64,000 bases of DNA from Alligator mississippiensis (Eukaryota; Chordata; Crocodylia; Alligatoridae): NCBI RefSeq assembly GCF_030867095.1, contig NC_081827.1, positions 216,321,810 through 216,385,809 of the forward strand, given 5' to 3'. The position numbers and the translations under genes are program-made. Numbering within the stretch: position 1 is the first letter of the stretch; every line of letters begins with the position of its first letter. Positions 25,514 through 35,812 of this stretch are shown here, in pieces. The notes below the pieces were generated by a model that saw only the letters and a list, made by a program, of their open reading frames with translations, did not search any database and was not told where the DNA came from.

Positions 25514-25977
25514 GGCATGTCCAGACGAGCACGCATGTGCAGCTCATGGCACTGCAGACCTGGCTGCGGCACTGCAAACCACATACACCGCACATACAAG
25601 GGTTCACCACACTTAATTTGCAGTGCACTGAGTGGGGTTTTGACACAGGGAAATCCCAGTGTCAAAAAAACCTGCACCAGAAAAAAGCAAGACAGGGGAA
25701 CGTGGCACCAGTGCGCGCCACCCAAAACCAGAGCCTGGCTGGCCAGAGCCACACTCCAGCTGCCAGCCAAGCTTTGTGTGCCTGGATTGCCACCACTGGA
25801 GCTCCAGGAGGCCCCTGGGTGCTGGCCCTAGCCTCCCCTACCCGACCTGGAGCAACTTGCCATGCACTAGTGTACGTATGCAGGGGCGTTCCCCTGGGGA
25901 CAGGTAGCAGCAGTACAAGTATGTGGTGCTTCTTTTTGTCCCTGGGGAATGAACATTCCTGTTTGTGGGGACATGCA
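25514..25977. mobile_element. Possible MITE, GC-rich
   Basis: It begins GGCATGTCCAGACGAGCACG and ends TGTTTGTGGGGACATGC, an imperfect inverted pair. The inside is GC-rich compared with the flanking intron and contains overlapping short ORFs without recognisable domains, which I attribute to composition. Confidence 0.4.
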
Positions 25978-26758
25978 TAAAGGTTATTTCAGGAATCTCA
26001 TAATATGTACCTAGTGCAAGGAGAGAAGGACAGAAAACTAGACACCAGTAAGTACAATGCCATTATTTAATGCAGGTTAGGAGAACATGTTATAAATGGA
26101 GAAGAGGCATAGGCTTGCTTCTATAGTCCTGGGCAGGAAATCTATTGTTAGACAAACCTGACAATAGCCTTTCCAAATGGGAATTTCTTTGTATTAAGGT
26201 GACAGTAGAAAATTAAAGTAAAATGTGTTTGTACATAGCCAGTAAATCTTATATTAGCTTGATTTTTTTCTTGGGAAAACCTTGTCCCTCCGAGGAAGGA
26301 AAATGTTAAAATTCATAAAATTTCCAGAGTGTGCTTATCTTATGTTTTTTCTCTTTATTGTGTTCGTGTCCCCTTCCTGAAAAATCCAAGCTCAGTGGCT
26401 TATTAAATCTTTTCTCCAGTTTGCAAGTCAGAAAAAGAAATATGACCATGTGCCTTTATTGCTGAGTCATGCAACTCAGAGATTGACTGCAGCTCAGCTC
26501 AGGTATGAAATTGTGAAGAGTTTGCATAATAATAATTTAAACAATGAAAAAATCAGAAAAGGCAACTAAATTGATAAATTATTTTTATGATTCATTTGCT
26601 CATCTCTTCCAAGGAAGCTGTCTTTAAATACTCTTTCATTGTATGGCCATATGCAAGCTCAGTGTGAAATATGATTGGGTTATAAGTATAAATGCTAGGT
26701 TGGTTTTTTTTCACCTGAAGTTTTACCCTGGAACTGTAACATATCAAATACTCTCTAG

Positions 26759-26812
26759 GCGACATTTAAAGGATGGACGGATATCATGTATGCAGCTGTT
26801 GATTCTGTAGAT
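26759..26812 (+). CDS. SCN9A: Voltage-gated sodium channel alpha subunit, domain III selectivity filter exon
   Basis: This 54-bp phase-0 exon encodes ATFKGWTDIMYAAVDSVD. The lysine at 26768-26770 is the K of the DEKA selectivity ring. The residue after Trp is Thr (26777-26779) where most Nav channels have Met; human Nav1.7 also has Thr there. VDSV rather than VDSR is likewise an SCN9A-like feature. Flanks are CTCTCTAG and GTAAGT. From memory, the 54-bp length equals that of the corresponding mammalian exon. Confidence 0.95.
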
Positions 26813-28145
26813 GTAAGTACAGTTTCTAACTTTATCTGTGTAACTTGGGTAGACTTTAACATCTACATTGTACTCATTTTATATCTAACTTGAATGGCAG
26901 TGATTGTGAAAATTTAAAGATTTGTCTAATGTTCTCTACAGACTTTGTTCTATAACGTAAGTAAGAGAACAGTTAAATAACATTTGTATTCTCCTCCAAC
27001 TATAGTTACCCCTACATTTAAAACAAGATATAAATTTCAGAATTAAAGATGCCAGCATGCAGCCAGATATGTGGGCAGTGAGATTTTCTTGAATTCCCCT
27101 TTTATGAGTTTAATAAAGCATTCTTTGGCCTAGAACCCTATCTATCTGAAGTACAAAAGTACAAACTATGAGAAATCATTGTTAGACTACAGTTCACTCT
27201 AATGATATCTACAGTTGTTAAGGGCAGGTGGTGTCAGGCCTCAGGTAGGTTGGGAAGGGGGTTTTACGGGAAGAATGAGATAGATTACTTAAATCACTAG
27301 TCATGGTCTTGTTCACTCTATGAAACAATAAGTGGAAAATGATTTCTTTATTATTGGAAAATTTTAAATACTGGGCTAATGAAGAAAAAACTAATTGACC
27401 CCTCTGTAATAACTTTATAGTATGTTCTGTACTCCCTAGGTATATCTGAATTACTTGCACAAAGAATAAGAGCCAAAATCAAACAGAATTCCCTTAGTTT
27501 TATTTATTTATTTCAAATCTACTACTGTATATTGCTTCATGCTATCTGTTTTTTGTAACATCATATACTATGTTTTGTTTTAATTTTATTTAATCTGATA
27601 GAATGTGTAAAATGTATCCATAATTTTGTTTAATCTATATTTTACTGTATTTTAAATGATTTATTTATGGCTTTTACCATAATTATATTGCATATAATTT
27701 TATTGTCAATTTTATTTAATTGTTTTAATGAAAACTGTGAATAAGCTACTACTGCTGCTACTACCAATTAAGTTAATGTGTTTCAGATGACGAAAAAAAA
27801 CCTTTTAATGCAAACTATTTATAATACATGTTACTACTTAAATAAAAATAGGTTCACAAAGACTAAGCATATTTAGAGTACTGCTACAGCAACAGGTTGT
27901 TTTGTTAATGGAGTCTGACTCTTGCACCAGTTTTCAAAAATGGTTGCCACGAGTGCAGAGAAAAATTGTATCTGTACATGCAAACTGTCACTTACATATG
28001 CACTTAAAATTTTCTATGTCCTGTTTACATATTCAGTTAAATATTTGTTGTATCTGTGTGCATGAAAATATGCTAGTGTAGGATTTTAGTAGGCAAATTA
28101 ACCATGCTCTTGTGCTAAGTTTTGCTATTTCTTCTTTTTGTTTAG
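26813..28145 (+). other. 1.3-kb intron
   Basis: Donor GTAAGT, acceptor TTGTTTAG. AT-rich throughout, with no recognisable repeat or ORF. Confidence 0.9.
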
Positions 28146-28283
28146 ATAAATATGCAGCCCAGCTATGAGATTAGCTGGTTCATGTATATCTATTTTGTCA
28201 TCTTTATCATATTTGGCTCATTCTTCACTTTGAACCTTTTCATTGGTGTCATCATCGACAACTTCAATCAGCAAAAGAAGAAG
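28146..28283 (+). CDS. SCN9A: Voltage-gated sodium channel alpha subunit, domain III S6 exon
   Basis: This 138-bp phase-0 exon starts [20 protein letters not shown] and carries the S6 pore-lining helix ([20 protein letters not shown]), ending in KKK at the start of the III-IV linker. MYIYF matches SCN9A, whereas SCN1A, 2A and 3A have MYLYF. The next bases are ATAAGT, so the exon is followed by an AT-AC intron instead of a GT-AG one. Confidence 0.95.
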
Positions 28284-28289
28284 ATAAGT
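28284..28289 (+). promoter_or_regulatory. AT-AC intron 5' splice site (ATAAGT)
   Basis: The coding frame ends AAG AAG AAG at 28283 and continues with CTT GGA GGT at 38354. No GT donor keeps the frame. ATAAGT differs from a consensus U2-type donor (GTAAGT) only at the first base and is unlike the U12-type ATATCCTT. An AT-AC intron at this same place, spliced by the major spliceosome, was described in human SCN4A. Confidence 0.85.
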
Positions 28290-28774
28290 ATCTTTATTAG
28301 TACCTCAGAAAAAGCTGAATTTTAAAGAAATGACTTGATCCTTACCAGCTGGTTATTTTATATGCAGGGACAAAAAAAATTATTTTAACTTTCTCACAAT
28401 GATAATAATAAAGAGAAAGGGAATAGAGATAGCAACTGCTAAAACTGCTTCCTTTTTTGTTCTGTATAATGAGGCAATAGCCTTTAATTTTGAAAGTTTT
28501 TAAAAGAATTTAAACCTACAGTGGTATCCAAAGACCACAATATGTTGTTCAGAAGATGCATATAATTTCTTTCTTCATAAAGCATGAGGGTATCAAAGCA
28601 CTGTTCTAAGGAAAGTCATGCCATTAATGAGATTCTGTGCATCTTGGTGAGAAATGTATGTCAAGAATTTGTTGTGAATCTTACAACTCCTGTCTCATCT
28701 CATTTTCTCACGTCTCTTCACCACATTTTCTGCATGTAGGAATCCTCCTGCCATAGTGGTCTAAGTGGTCTAAA

Positions 28775-29149
28775 CAAATGCTACCCAAACTTTCTGAGAT
28801 GTGGGCCAATTAAGTGGTTCAGGGCTGGTTGGCAGGCCAAATCCAGTGCACAAGATTATTTTTGCCTGGTTGAATAGGCACACCTTCCTGGTCCCATGTG
28901 CACAGAATCAAACCTCTGTCCATGGCCCAGATCTCACATAGCCTGGCCCAATCCACCGATCCTATCCAGCATAATGGGGCCAGGTCATCTGGCCATGGAA
29001 ATGGGAAATAGGGCTGCAGGAGAATAGTGGCAGCATTAACTGCCCCATTCTACCACCAGATTTCTGGACCTGTGGGGAGCCCCACAGGCCACATGACATA
29101 GCTTTGCAGCCTGGAGCTAGCCTGCAGGCTGGAGGTTAAGCCCCACTGT
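28775..29149. repeat. Probable hAT-like MITE, degraded
   Basis: A CCCAAACTTTCTGAGATGTGGGCC-type left side and a CAGGCTGGAGGTTAAGCCCC right side resemble the ends of amniote non-autonomous hAT elements. No clean target duplication found, so limits are approximate. Confidence 0.4.
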
Positions 29150-29769
29150 TCTTAGGAGTGATACACAAGTTCCTTCTTGATTTGTTTGTGGTTAACTAAA
29201 ATGCATGGAAAAAAATATTAAATTTGCAAATACTGAAAATGTTAAAATTGTCTCTTGACTTTCTATCCATATGAATGTTTTACTGTTCATTTCAAGTGTT
29301 TAGTGGTGAGGGTTCATTTTCACTTTCACATTATCCAAGCCTCTCCATCTTTCAGCTTCCTCCATGTTACCTGGCTTCAAATTCTGCCCCCTTTGCTATG
29401 GGGCCATGTTTGCTGCTGCCAGGCTTGTCAGGAGCTTCCACTGCCTATGAAAGTCATATGTCTCCAACAAAAGCACTATCTGCAAGTCATTCATTTCTAA
29501 GCCAGACTCTAGATTTACGTCATGAGTAAAATCATGGGGTCAGTTTAAGATGGCAGAGCTCAAGACTCACCCAGTGCAAGCTCTTTTTCTTGAAGCCTCT
29601 TGGCAATGGCATCCACTGAGAAACCATCCTCTAGTCAGTCCATGCCCAGAGAGAGCTTAAGGAAAAAATCCTATTACCTTTTAATTCAGATAGCCTGCTT
29701 AGCTTGGTAGATAAGATGGTGGTGGTGGTGGAAAAAAGTTATCTCACTAACCACACATTGTTATTATGA

Positions 29770-30163
29770 ACATTTGGAAGCATATACAGATTCCCAGTGA
29801 CTTGAGAAATGCCACAATCATTACCATGTTCAAAAAAAGGAGATGAATCGGGTTGCAGCTGTTACCATGATATTACACTCCTCTCTATAGCTGGGAAGAT
29901 CCTCACTTGCATTTTCCTCAGTAAACTCACTTTCCTTGCTGAAGTTCTCATTGGCACCCAAGTTTCAACGTGGTTTGAGACCACAAGTATGAACTTTGTT
30001 GCTAGATAGCTACACGAGAAATACCACAAACAACACTGAGATATTTACATGGCCCTCATTGACTTGATTAAGGCCTTTGATTTAATTAACATGGAGGCCC
30101 CATGGAAGATCCAGATGTGATTTGGATGTCCACCAAAATTTGTTACCGTTATCAGACTCCTTC
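29770..30163 (+). pseudogene. Relic of a non-LTR retrotransposon reverse transcriptase (not CR1)
   Basis: Translated with frameshifts, it shows a run of RT signatures in the right order: LRNATIIT...KKGDESG, LLSIAGKILTC, then ALIDLIKAFDLINMEAPWKI and FGCPPKF near 30050-30140. This is the pattern of a non-LTR RT lineage other than CR1, possibly RTE-like; I cannot name the family. Stops are frequent, so it is old. The - strand CR1 end begins immediately after its RLLH residues. Confidence 0.65.
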
Positions 30164-30437
30164 ATAGAACCATAGAAAATTAGGATAGGAAGGGACCTCA
30201 GAAGGTCATTTAGTCCAACCCCCCCACTAAATGCAGGACCATCCCCAACTAGATCATCCCAGCTAAGACCTAGCTGGGTCTTAAAAACCTCTAAGGATAG
30301 AGATTCCACAACGTCTTTGGGTAACCTGTTCCAGTGTTTTACTACCCTCCTAGTGAGAAAATTCTTCCTAATATCTAATCTAAACTTGCCTTGCTTCAAA
30401 TTGAGACCACTACTCCTTGTTCTGTCATCTGTCACCA
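30164..30437 (-). mobile_element. CR1 LINE 3' fragment, - strand
   Basis: The + strand begins ATAGAACCATAGAAAATTAGGA followed by AGGGACCTCAGAAGGTCATT, the reverse complement of a CR1 3' UTR. On the - strand the RT C-terminus reads FRLDIRKNFLTRRVVKHWNR. It stops abruptly at 30437 where the LTR-like sequence begins, so the retroviral element may have landed in it. Confidence 0.8.
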
Positions 30438-31481
30438 TGTTGGCTACAAATGTCCAACTTGGGATCCTTAAAATTCTAGTTTATTAGGCAGATTGAAACA
30501 CTGTAATCATAAACCTTGGGGCTGGTCCCCACAAACACACACACACGCACACACATGCACACACACAGTAGCAAGCTACAGAGTCAGGTATACCTATCCT
30601 ACAAGTGCTGGAGTCTGTCATTGAGGCATCTTTCAGCGTGGTGTTATCTTCCAGAAGGCGGTCACCGGCTGGTCCTTCTGGCTGGACAGGTCTGCTCGCG
30701 TTGGAGATCAAGAGGGCGCCACTGAGGGTCACTTTTCACTGCCTTTTATCTGTCCTTGGCAGACTTTGGTGACTCCCCAGTTTTCAGGTTTGCCCAATCC
30801 AGGGGTCATTGACCCTCGTGGGACTTCCCCCCCCCCCCCGGGTGGCTACTGGATGGCATCTGTCAGCCCCAGGGGTCGTCCACATGTACGTGCAGGTTTG
30901 GGAGTCCATTGATGAATTTAGAATAGGGCTCTGGGAGCGGTTGATCTGGAGATGCTCAGCCCAAAAGTTGGTCCCCAGCGTTGATTAACTCAGGCCAGGG
31001 CTTCTAGCCCTTGATCAGTGACGTTTAGAGATTTCCCAGTTGTTACATTGTCTTCTACTGAGTTCTTCCGTTGGCTGATCTGCAGCTTCCAGGTGTTAAT
31101 TGCTGTGTGCTACCTTGTTACACATTCAATCACTGATTCACTCGCTCTTTCAGAGGCCAGCCTGATACAGGGAAGGGGAGTTTGATTCCTGCCCTTGTTA
31201 ACATTGTTACAATGTATAACTTACTTATGAAACTAAACACATTTAGTTGAAAGTTGAAAGGTGAGGAGTATAAAATATAAGCTACAAATGCCATGGCACA
31301 CAAATAGATAAAAATACCAAACTACAAGGGGAGATACAAAATGCACACATACAAATTTTAAAACACAATTCCTTATCTTAAAGTGAAAGAGAGAGGAAGG
31401 AAGAAAAGGTAGAAAAAGAGAAACGTATCCAAAGAAGGGAGAGCAAATGCAGGCAAGAGGAAAAGGGGGCTTTCTGCTACA
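30438..31481 (-). repeat. Probable retroviral LTR (3' LTR of a - strand provirus)
   Basis: Read on the - strand, it starts TGTAGCAGAAAGCC directly after a purine-rich tract (AAGGGGGGGAATAA, plus-strand 31482-31495), the arrangement of a polypurine tract and U3 start. It ends ...TTTGTAGCCAACA, giving TG...CA ends. An AATAAA occurs near the 3' side (plus-strand TTTATT near 30480). It holds a (CA)n run around 30535-30568 and a poly-C run near 30825. No second LTR was found, so this is inferred from one copy and the adjoining protease relic. Confidence 0.5.
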
Positions 31482-32700
31482 TTATTCCCCCCCTTGACAT
31501 CAGCCTTACACAAGGGTGATGTGACTATATTGTTTGAACACCATTGTTCAGCTATATAGACAGGAGGTGTGTCATCTTCAGCTGGTTTGAAGTTAAAACA
31601 AAACTTAGGCCATTAAAAGATTTTGAAAGAGAAAAGCCTTGGGGGGCAGAGAGAGAAAATAACATAACGAGGTTGATTTAAACAGTTACAATGGTATAGT
31701 TGTCTCTTTGCTTATTAAAATATGACTTTGAATGCAGTTTTTTTTTTTTACACACATCTTGTTATACTGATATTCTAAATAGCATTTAAATCCTTAAGAG
31801 AAGTACAGAGAAAAAACCAAAAACAAAAAAAAACAAACCCCCCAAAAAAACAAAGTACACATGACCCTTAATAAATATCCTTTTGCTAACCAAGTGGAAT
31901 ATAAAACCTTTTGAGAACTGCTGCCCTTGTTTCAAATGTCAGAACAACTTTCCAGTCCAACCGGACGGAAGTGTTCTGGTCTGGGATCCACAGACAGGTC
32001 CAATTTTTAGAGCGGGTATTACCAATTACTCTTACTATATTTTTATGATATCATATGTATTTAAATTGACAACTTAAAACAAACCAAACAAACAAACATA
32101 TAACAAGACAACACAAACAGACAAGACAATTTTTGCCATGGCTGTGATGAGGAAGATGCTGCTGATGGTAGTGATGCCTCATGGTTTGTCGGTCACCTTT
32201 GACTACACTGTGGCTTCTGCAAAAGAAAACAAACACACACAAACCTGCCAAGGAAAACTCCTTGCAGTGGCTGATTATTCATATTTACAAAGTGCAATGC
32301 TGACATGTGCAGTGGCAGTGCACACAGCATTTTCCATTCTTGGGGTGCTTTTCTTTTATACTGCAAAAGTGGAGCAGTTACCTACAGGATGGTGGCCATC
32401 CTAAGCTGAGGATTTTTTTGGCCTTTTCCTGCCTCAACATTGAGGTGGACACTGATCAGCCCGTCCGATGCGTATTTTCCAACGGCTCAGAGCCGTTCCT
32501 TCCTGCTAGCCAAGAAGGGTGGCCGGCAGGATTAAAAGATTGGTTGTCCTGTTCCTCGAGGGTCAGGTGGTTGGTGGCTCACTTTTTTTTTTCTTTTCTC
32601 CAAGCTGGGTCACTGGGATGCTCTCCTCATGACACAAGGAATCCTATTAACAAGGCTAGATTCAGGGTTAGATCTATTCTGCCCCCTTAAACAGTTTATT
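31482..32700. other. Unassigned sequence between the LTR and the intact CR1
   Basis: Probably internal retroviral sequence on the - strand, by position between the polypurine tract and the protease relic. I could not recognise envelope or polymerase motifs with confidence. Includes A-rich runs (31800-31850). Confidence 0.35.
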
Positions 32701-35610
32701 GGGACACATGTACCCATTTTCTGTGGGCAAGGAAGGAGCCCCCCAGGGGGCGCTTGCCTGCCTGTACACAAATGCCAGGAGCTTGGGGAATAAGCAGGAG
32801 GAGCTCATCCTCCTGCTCAGTGCAAACAATTACGATGTCATAGGGATCACGGAGACCTGGTGGGACTCCACCCATGACTGGACCACGGGGATAGATGGCT
32901 ATACCCTGTACAGGAGGGATCGTGTAGAGAAAAGGGGCGGGGGTGTAGCTCTCTCTGTTAAGGAAAGCTACGCGTCCCTGCAAGCCGATATTGGCGACCA
33001 GGGTGGACAGCTGGAGACCCTCTGGGTTAAAATCCGTGGGGAACACGGCACAGGGGACACAATGGTGGGAGTCTATTACAGACCTCCCACCCAAAGTCCT
33101 GAGCTAGACCAGGAGTTTGCCCAGGAACTGGCTGAGGCAGCTTGCTCCAGGACCATGGTTGTCATGGGTGACTTCAATTACCCAGACATCTCGTGGGAGG
33201 ATCGCTCAGCAAAATCTGAGCGGTCGCAGAGCTTCCTCTCGTGTGTGGATGACCTCTACCTGACTCAAGAAGTCTATGGGCCAACGAGAGGCAAAGAGCT
33301 GCTCGATCTGGTGCTGGCTACTGGGAAGGACCTAGTCGGCGACCTAGTGATCGATGGGAAGCTGGGTGACAGCGACCACGAGCTGATCACCTTCACCATC
33401 TGCCGAAAAGCTGGCAAGTCGGTCAGCAACACGCAAGTCCTTGACTTCAGGAAAGCCGACTTTGACAAGCTCAGGAGGCTTGTCAGTGAGGCCCTAAGGG
33501 ACTGTGACCGCAGGGAGAGGGGAGTTCAAGAAGAGTGGTTGCTCCTCAAGGGAGCGATCCTCAATGCACAAACTAAGTCTATTCCATCTCGGAGGAAAGG
33601 CAGCAAGAGGGCACAGCAGCCCCCCTGGCTCTCCAGGGACCTAGCAGACCTCCTGAGGCTAAAAAGAAAGGCCTACAAAGGATGGAGGATGGGAGTCACC
33701 TCCAAGGAGGATTATTCTGCACTGGTCCGGTCCTGTAGGGAGCAGACCAGGAAAGCCAAGGCTGCAACTGAACTCCATCTAGCTTTGAGCATCAAGGACA
33801 ATAAAAAGTCCTTTTTCAGATATGTGGGGAGCCGGAGGAAAAGCAGGGGCAACATTGGACCCCTGCTGAACCAGATGGGGCAACTGACAACTGACGCCCA
33901 GAAAAAAGCCAACCTATTAAATAGGTACTTTGCGTCGGTCTTTCATCAGCCCCATGGGACGCCCGTGCCTGCTACAGGGCCAGGAAGTCCGGGTGAGGGT
34001 GATCCCCTGCCCTCCATTAATGCTGACTTTGTGAAGGAACATCTTGAGAAGCTGGATACCTTCAAGTCAGCCGGCCCTGACAATCTTCACCCCAGGGTAC
34101 TCAAGGAGCTGGCGAGCATCATAGCCCAGCCTCTAGCGCGGATCTTTGAAAACTCTTGGCGCTCTGGTGTAGTGCCCGAAGACTGGAAGAAGGCCAATGT
34201 GGTGCCTATCTTCAAGAAAGGGAGGAAAGTGGATCCGGCTAACTATAGGCCCATCAGCCTGACTTCTATCCCGGGGAAGATCTTAGAAAAGTTTATTAAG
34301 GAGGCCATCCTTAATGGACTGGCCGACGCCAATATCTTAAGGGATAGCCAGCACGGGTTTGTTGCGGGTAGGTCTCGCTTGACCAATCTCATTTCCTTCT
34401 ACGACCAGGTGACCTATCACCTGGACAAGGGAGAAGAGATTGGTGTCATATATCTTGACTTCAAAAAAGCCTTCGATCTGGTGTCCCATGATCGTCTCTT
34501 GGAGAAACTGGCCAATTGTCGCCTTGGGTCCCCCACGATCCACTGGCTGGAAAATTGGCTCCGGGGTCGGACCCAGAGGGTAGTAATTGATGGAAGTCAC
34601 TCATCGTGGTGTCCTGTGACCAGTGGGGTCCCCCAGGGCTCTGTCCTTGGACCCATACTGTTCAATATCTTCATTAACGATGTGGACACTGGAGTCAGAA
34701 GCGGACTGGCCAAGTTCGCCGATGACACCAAACTTTGGGGCAAAGCATCCACACCAGAAGACAGGTGGGTGATCCAGGCTGACCTGGACAGGATCAGCAA
34801 GTGGGCGGATGAGAATCTGATGGTGTTCAATGCCGATAAATGCAAGGTTCTCCACCTTGGGAAGAAAAACCCGCAGCATCCTTATAGGCTCGGCAGTGCT
34901 ATGTTGGTTAGCACTATGGAAGAAAGAGACTTGGGGGTCATCATTGACCACAAGATGAACATGAGCCTGCAATGCGATGCTGCGGCTAGTAAAGCGACCA
35001 AAACGCTGGCTTGCATCCATAGATGCTTCTCAAGCAAATCCCGGGACGTCATTCTCCCCCTGTACTCGGCCTTAGTGAGGCCGCAGCTGGAGTACTGCGT
35101 CCAGTTTTGGGCTCCACAATTCAAAAAGGATGTGGAGAAGCTTGAGAGAGTCCAGAGAAGAGCCACGCGCATGATCAGGGGTCAGGGAAGCAGACCCTAC
35201 GATGACAGGCTGAGAGCCCTGGGGCTCTTTAGCCTGGAAAAGCGCAGGCTCAGGGGTGATCTGATGGCCACCTACAAGTTTATCAGGGGTGATCACCAGT
35301 ATCTGGGGGAACGTTTGTTCACCAGAGCGCCCCAAGGGATGACGAGGACGAATGGTCACAAACTACTACAAGATCGTTTCAGGCTGGACATAAGGAAGAA
35401 TTTCTTTACTGTCCGAGCCCCCAAGGTCTGGAACAGCCTGCCGCCGGAGGTTGTTCAAGCGCCTTCATTGAACACCTTCAAGATGAAACTGGATGCTTAT
35501 CTTGCTGGGATCCTATGACCCCAGCTGACGTCCTGCCCTTTGGGCGGGGGGCTGGACTCGATGATCTTCCGAGGTCCCTTCCAGCCCTAATGTCTATGAA
35601 ATCTATGAAA
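32701..35610 (+). mobile_element. CR1 LINE, + strand, ORF2 intact, 5'-truncated
   Basis: The element begins near 32700, just upstream of the endonuclease, so ORF1 and the 5' UTR are absent. It ends with TGACCCCAGCTGAC..., CCTTCCAGCCCTAATGTCTA and TGAAATCTATGAAAT at about 35610. It lies in the same orientation as the host gene, within the AT-AC intron, and appears to have inserted into the - strand retroviral remnant, whose protease relic follows on the right. An uninterrupted ORF of this size implies the youngest CR1 insertion in the window. Confidence 0.92.
32708..35518 (+). CDS. CR1 retrotransposon ORF2 protein: endonuclease-reverse transcriptase, intact
   Basis: 936 codons from the first ATG (32708) to TGA (35516-35518) without interruption. 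The N-terminal APE-like endonuclease shows CLYTNARSLGNKQEEL, TETWWDSTHDW, GDFNYPD (residues about 154-160) and SDHE (about 222-225), the expected catalytic blocks. The reverse transcriptase follows with YRPISLTSIPGK, DFKKAFDLVSHD, SGVPQGSVLGPILFN and FADDTKLWG (FADD about 670-673, the catalytic Asp pair). The C-terminal end reads LDIRKNFFTVRAPKVWN. In the cell it would nick target DNA and copy the element's RNA. With no ORF1 or promoter, this copy is unlikely to mobilise alone. The true start may lie upstream in the lost part; CLYTNAR is close to the usual domain start. Confidence 0.93.
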   Translation: MYPFSVGKEGAPQGALACLYTNARSLGNKQEELILLLSANNYDVIGITETWWDSTHDWTTGIDGYTLYRRDRVEKRGGGVALSVKESYASLQADIGDQGGQLETLWVKIRGEHGTGDTMVGVYYRPPTQSPELDQEFAQELAEAACSRTMVVMGDFNYPDISWEDRSAKSERSQSFLSCVDDLYLTQEVYGPTRGKELLDLVLATGKDLVGDLVIDGKLGDSDHELITFTICRKAGKSVSNTQVLDFRKADFDKLRRLVSEALRDCDRRERGVQEEWLLLKGAILNAQTKSIPSRRKGSKRAQQPPWLSRDLADLLRLKRKAYKGWRMGVTSKEDYSALVRSCREQTRKAKAATELHLALSIKDNKKSFFRYVGSRRKSRGNIGPLLNQMGQLTTDAQKKANLLNRYFASVFHQPHGTPVPATGPGSPGEGDPLPSINADFVKEHLEKLDTFKSAGPDNLHPRVLKELASIIAQPLARIFENSWRSGVVPEDWKKANVVPIFKKGRKVDPANYRPISLTSIPGKILEKFIKEAILNGLADANILRDSQHGFVAGRSRLTNLISFYDQVTYHLDKGEEIGVIYLDFKKAFDLVSHDRLLEKLANCRLGSPTIHWLENWLRGRTQRVVIDGSHSSWCPVTSGVPQGSVLGPILFNIFINDVDTGVRSGLAKFADDTKLWGKASTPEDRWVIQADLDRISKWADENLMVFNADKCKVLHLGKKNPQHPYRLGSAMLVSTMEERDLGVIIDHKMNMSLQCDAAASKATKTLACIHRCFSSKSRDVILPLYSALVRPQLEYCVQFWAPQFKKDVEKLERVQRRATRMIRGQGSRPYDDRLRALGLFSLEKRRLRGDLMATYKFIRGDHQYLGERLFTRAPQGMTRTNGHKLLQDRFRLDIRKNFFTVRAPKVWNSLPPEVVQAPSLNTFKMKLDAYLAGIL

Positions 35611-35812
35611 TTTTCCTGATTTAGGTCCCATTTCCTCCCAAATACATTTAGTGCAGCTCCAGTGTTCAGGAGTGCACTGGTATACCCTTGAGTTCCCACC
35701 GTAACAGGTATTCGGGTCTCCCTCCTGGATCCCAATTGAGGGTCCCTAATTTCTCCCATGAGCCAGGGCTTTGCTTAGGGGTCCCATTACAGGGGCTCCG
35801 TCAGTGCTAAGC
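35611..35812 (-). pseudogene. Endogenous retrovirus protease relic, - strand
   Basis: On the - strand a frame reads PVTVGTQGYTSALLNTGAAL. Retropepsins have the catalytic motif DTG at this place; here it is NTG, so the active-site aspartate is lost. A stop codon also lies just upstream. It is bounded by the CR1 insertion on one side and by CR1 endonuclease debris on the other. Described only as a decayed genomic remnant. Confidence 0.65.

Larger units (their letters stand above)
14749..26758 (+). other. 12.0-kb intron within the domain III pore region
   Basis: Donor GTAAGT at 14749, acceptor CTCTCTAG ending at 26758. It contains the nested CR1/Penelope/CR1 stack (about 16880-23490), the tail of a GTGCACCCCTAAT-ended DNA repeat (23491-23576), the ribozyme-like inverted repeat (24361-24686) and a MITE (about 25514-25977). 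A 95-nt exon-like segment at 15043-15137 is discussed under findings. Nothing recognised in 15138-16880, 23577-24360, 24690-25510 or 25978-26750. Confidence 0.85.

Noticed and set aside
28284..28291. U12-type AT-AC intron
   Set aside because: The donor is ATAAGTAT rather than ATATCCTT and no TCCTTAAC-like branch site is near the acceptor; the U2-type AT-AC class fits better.
32051..32404. Possible retroviral envelope sequence (hydrophobic short ORFs)
   Set aside because: Only hydrophobicity and position suggest it; no conserved envelope motif seen on either strand.
34337..35359. Antisense ORFs within the CR1 ORF2
   Set aside because: Shadows of the intact 936-codon frame on the other strand.
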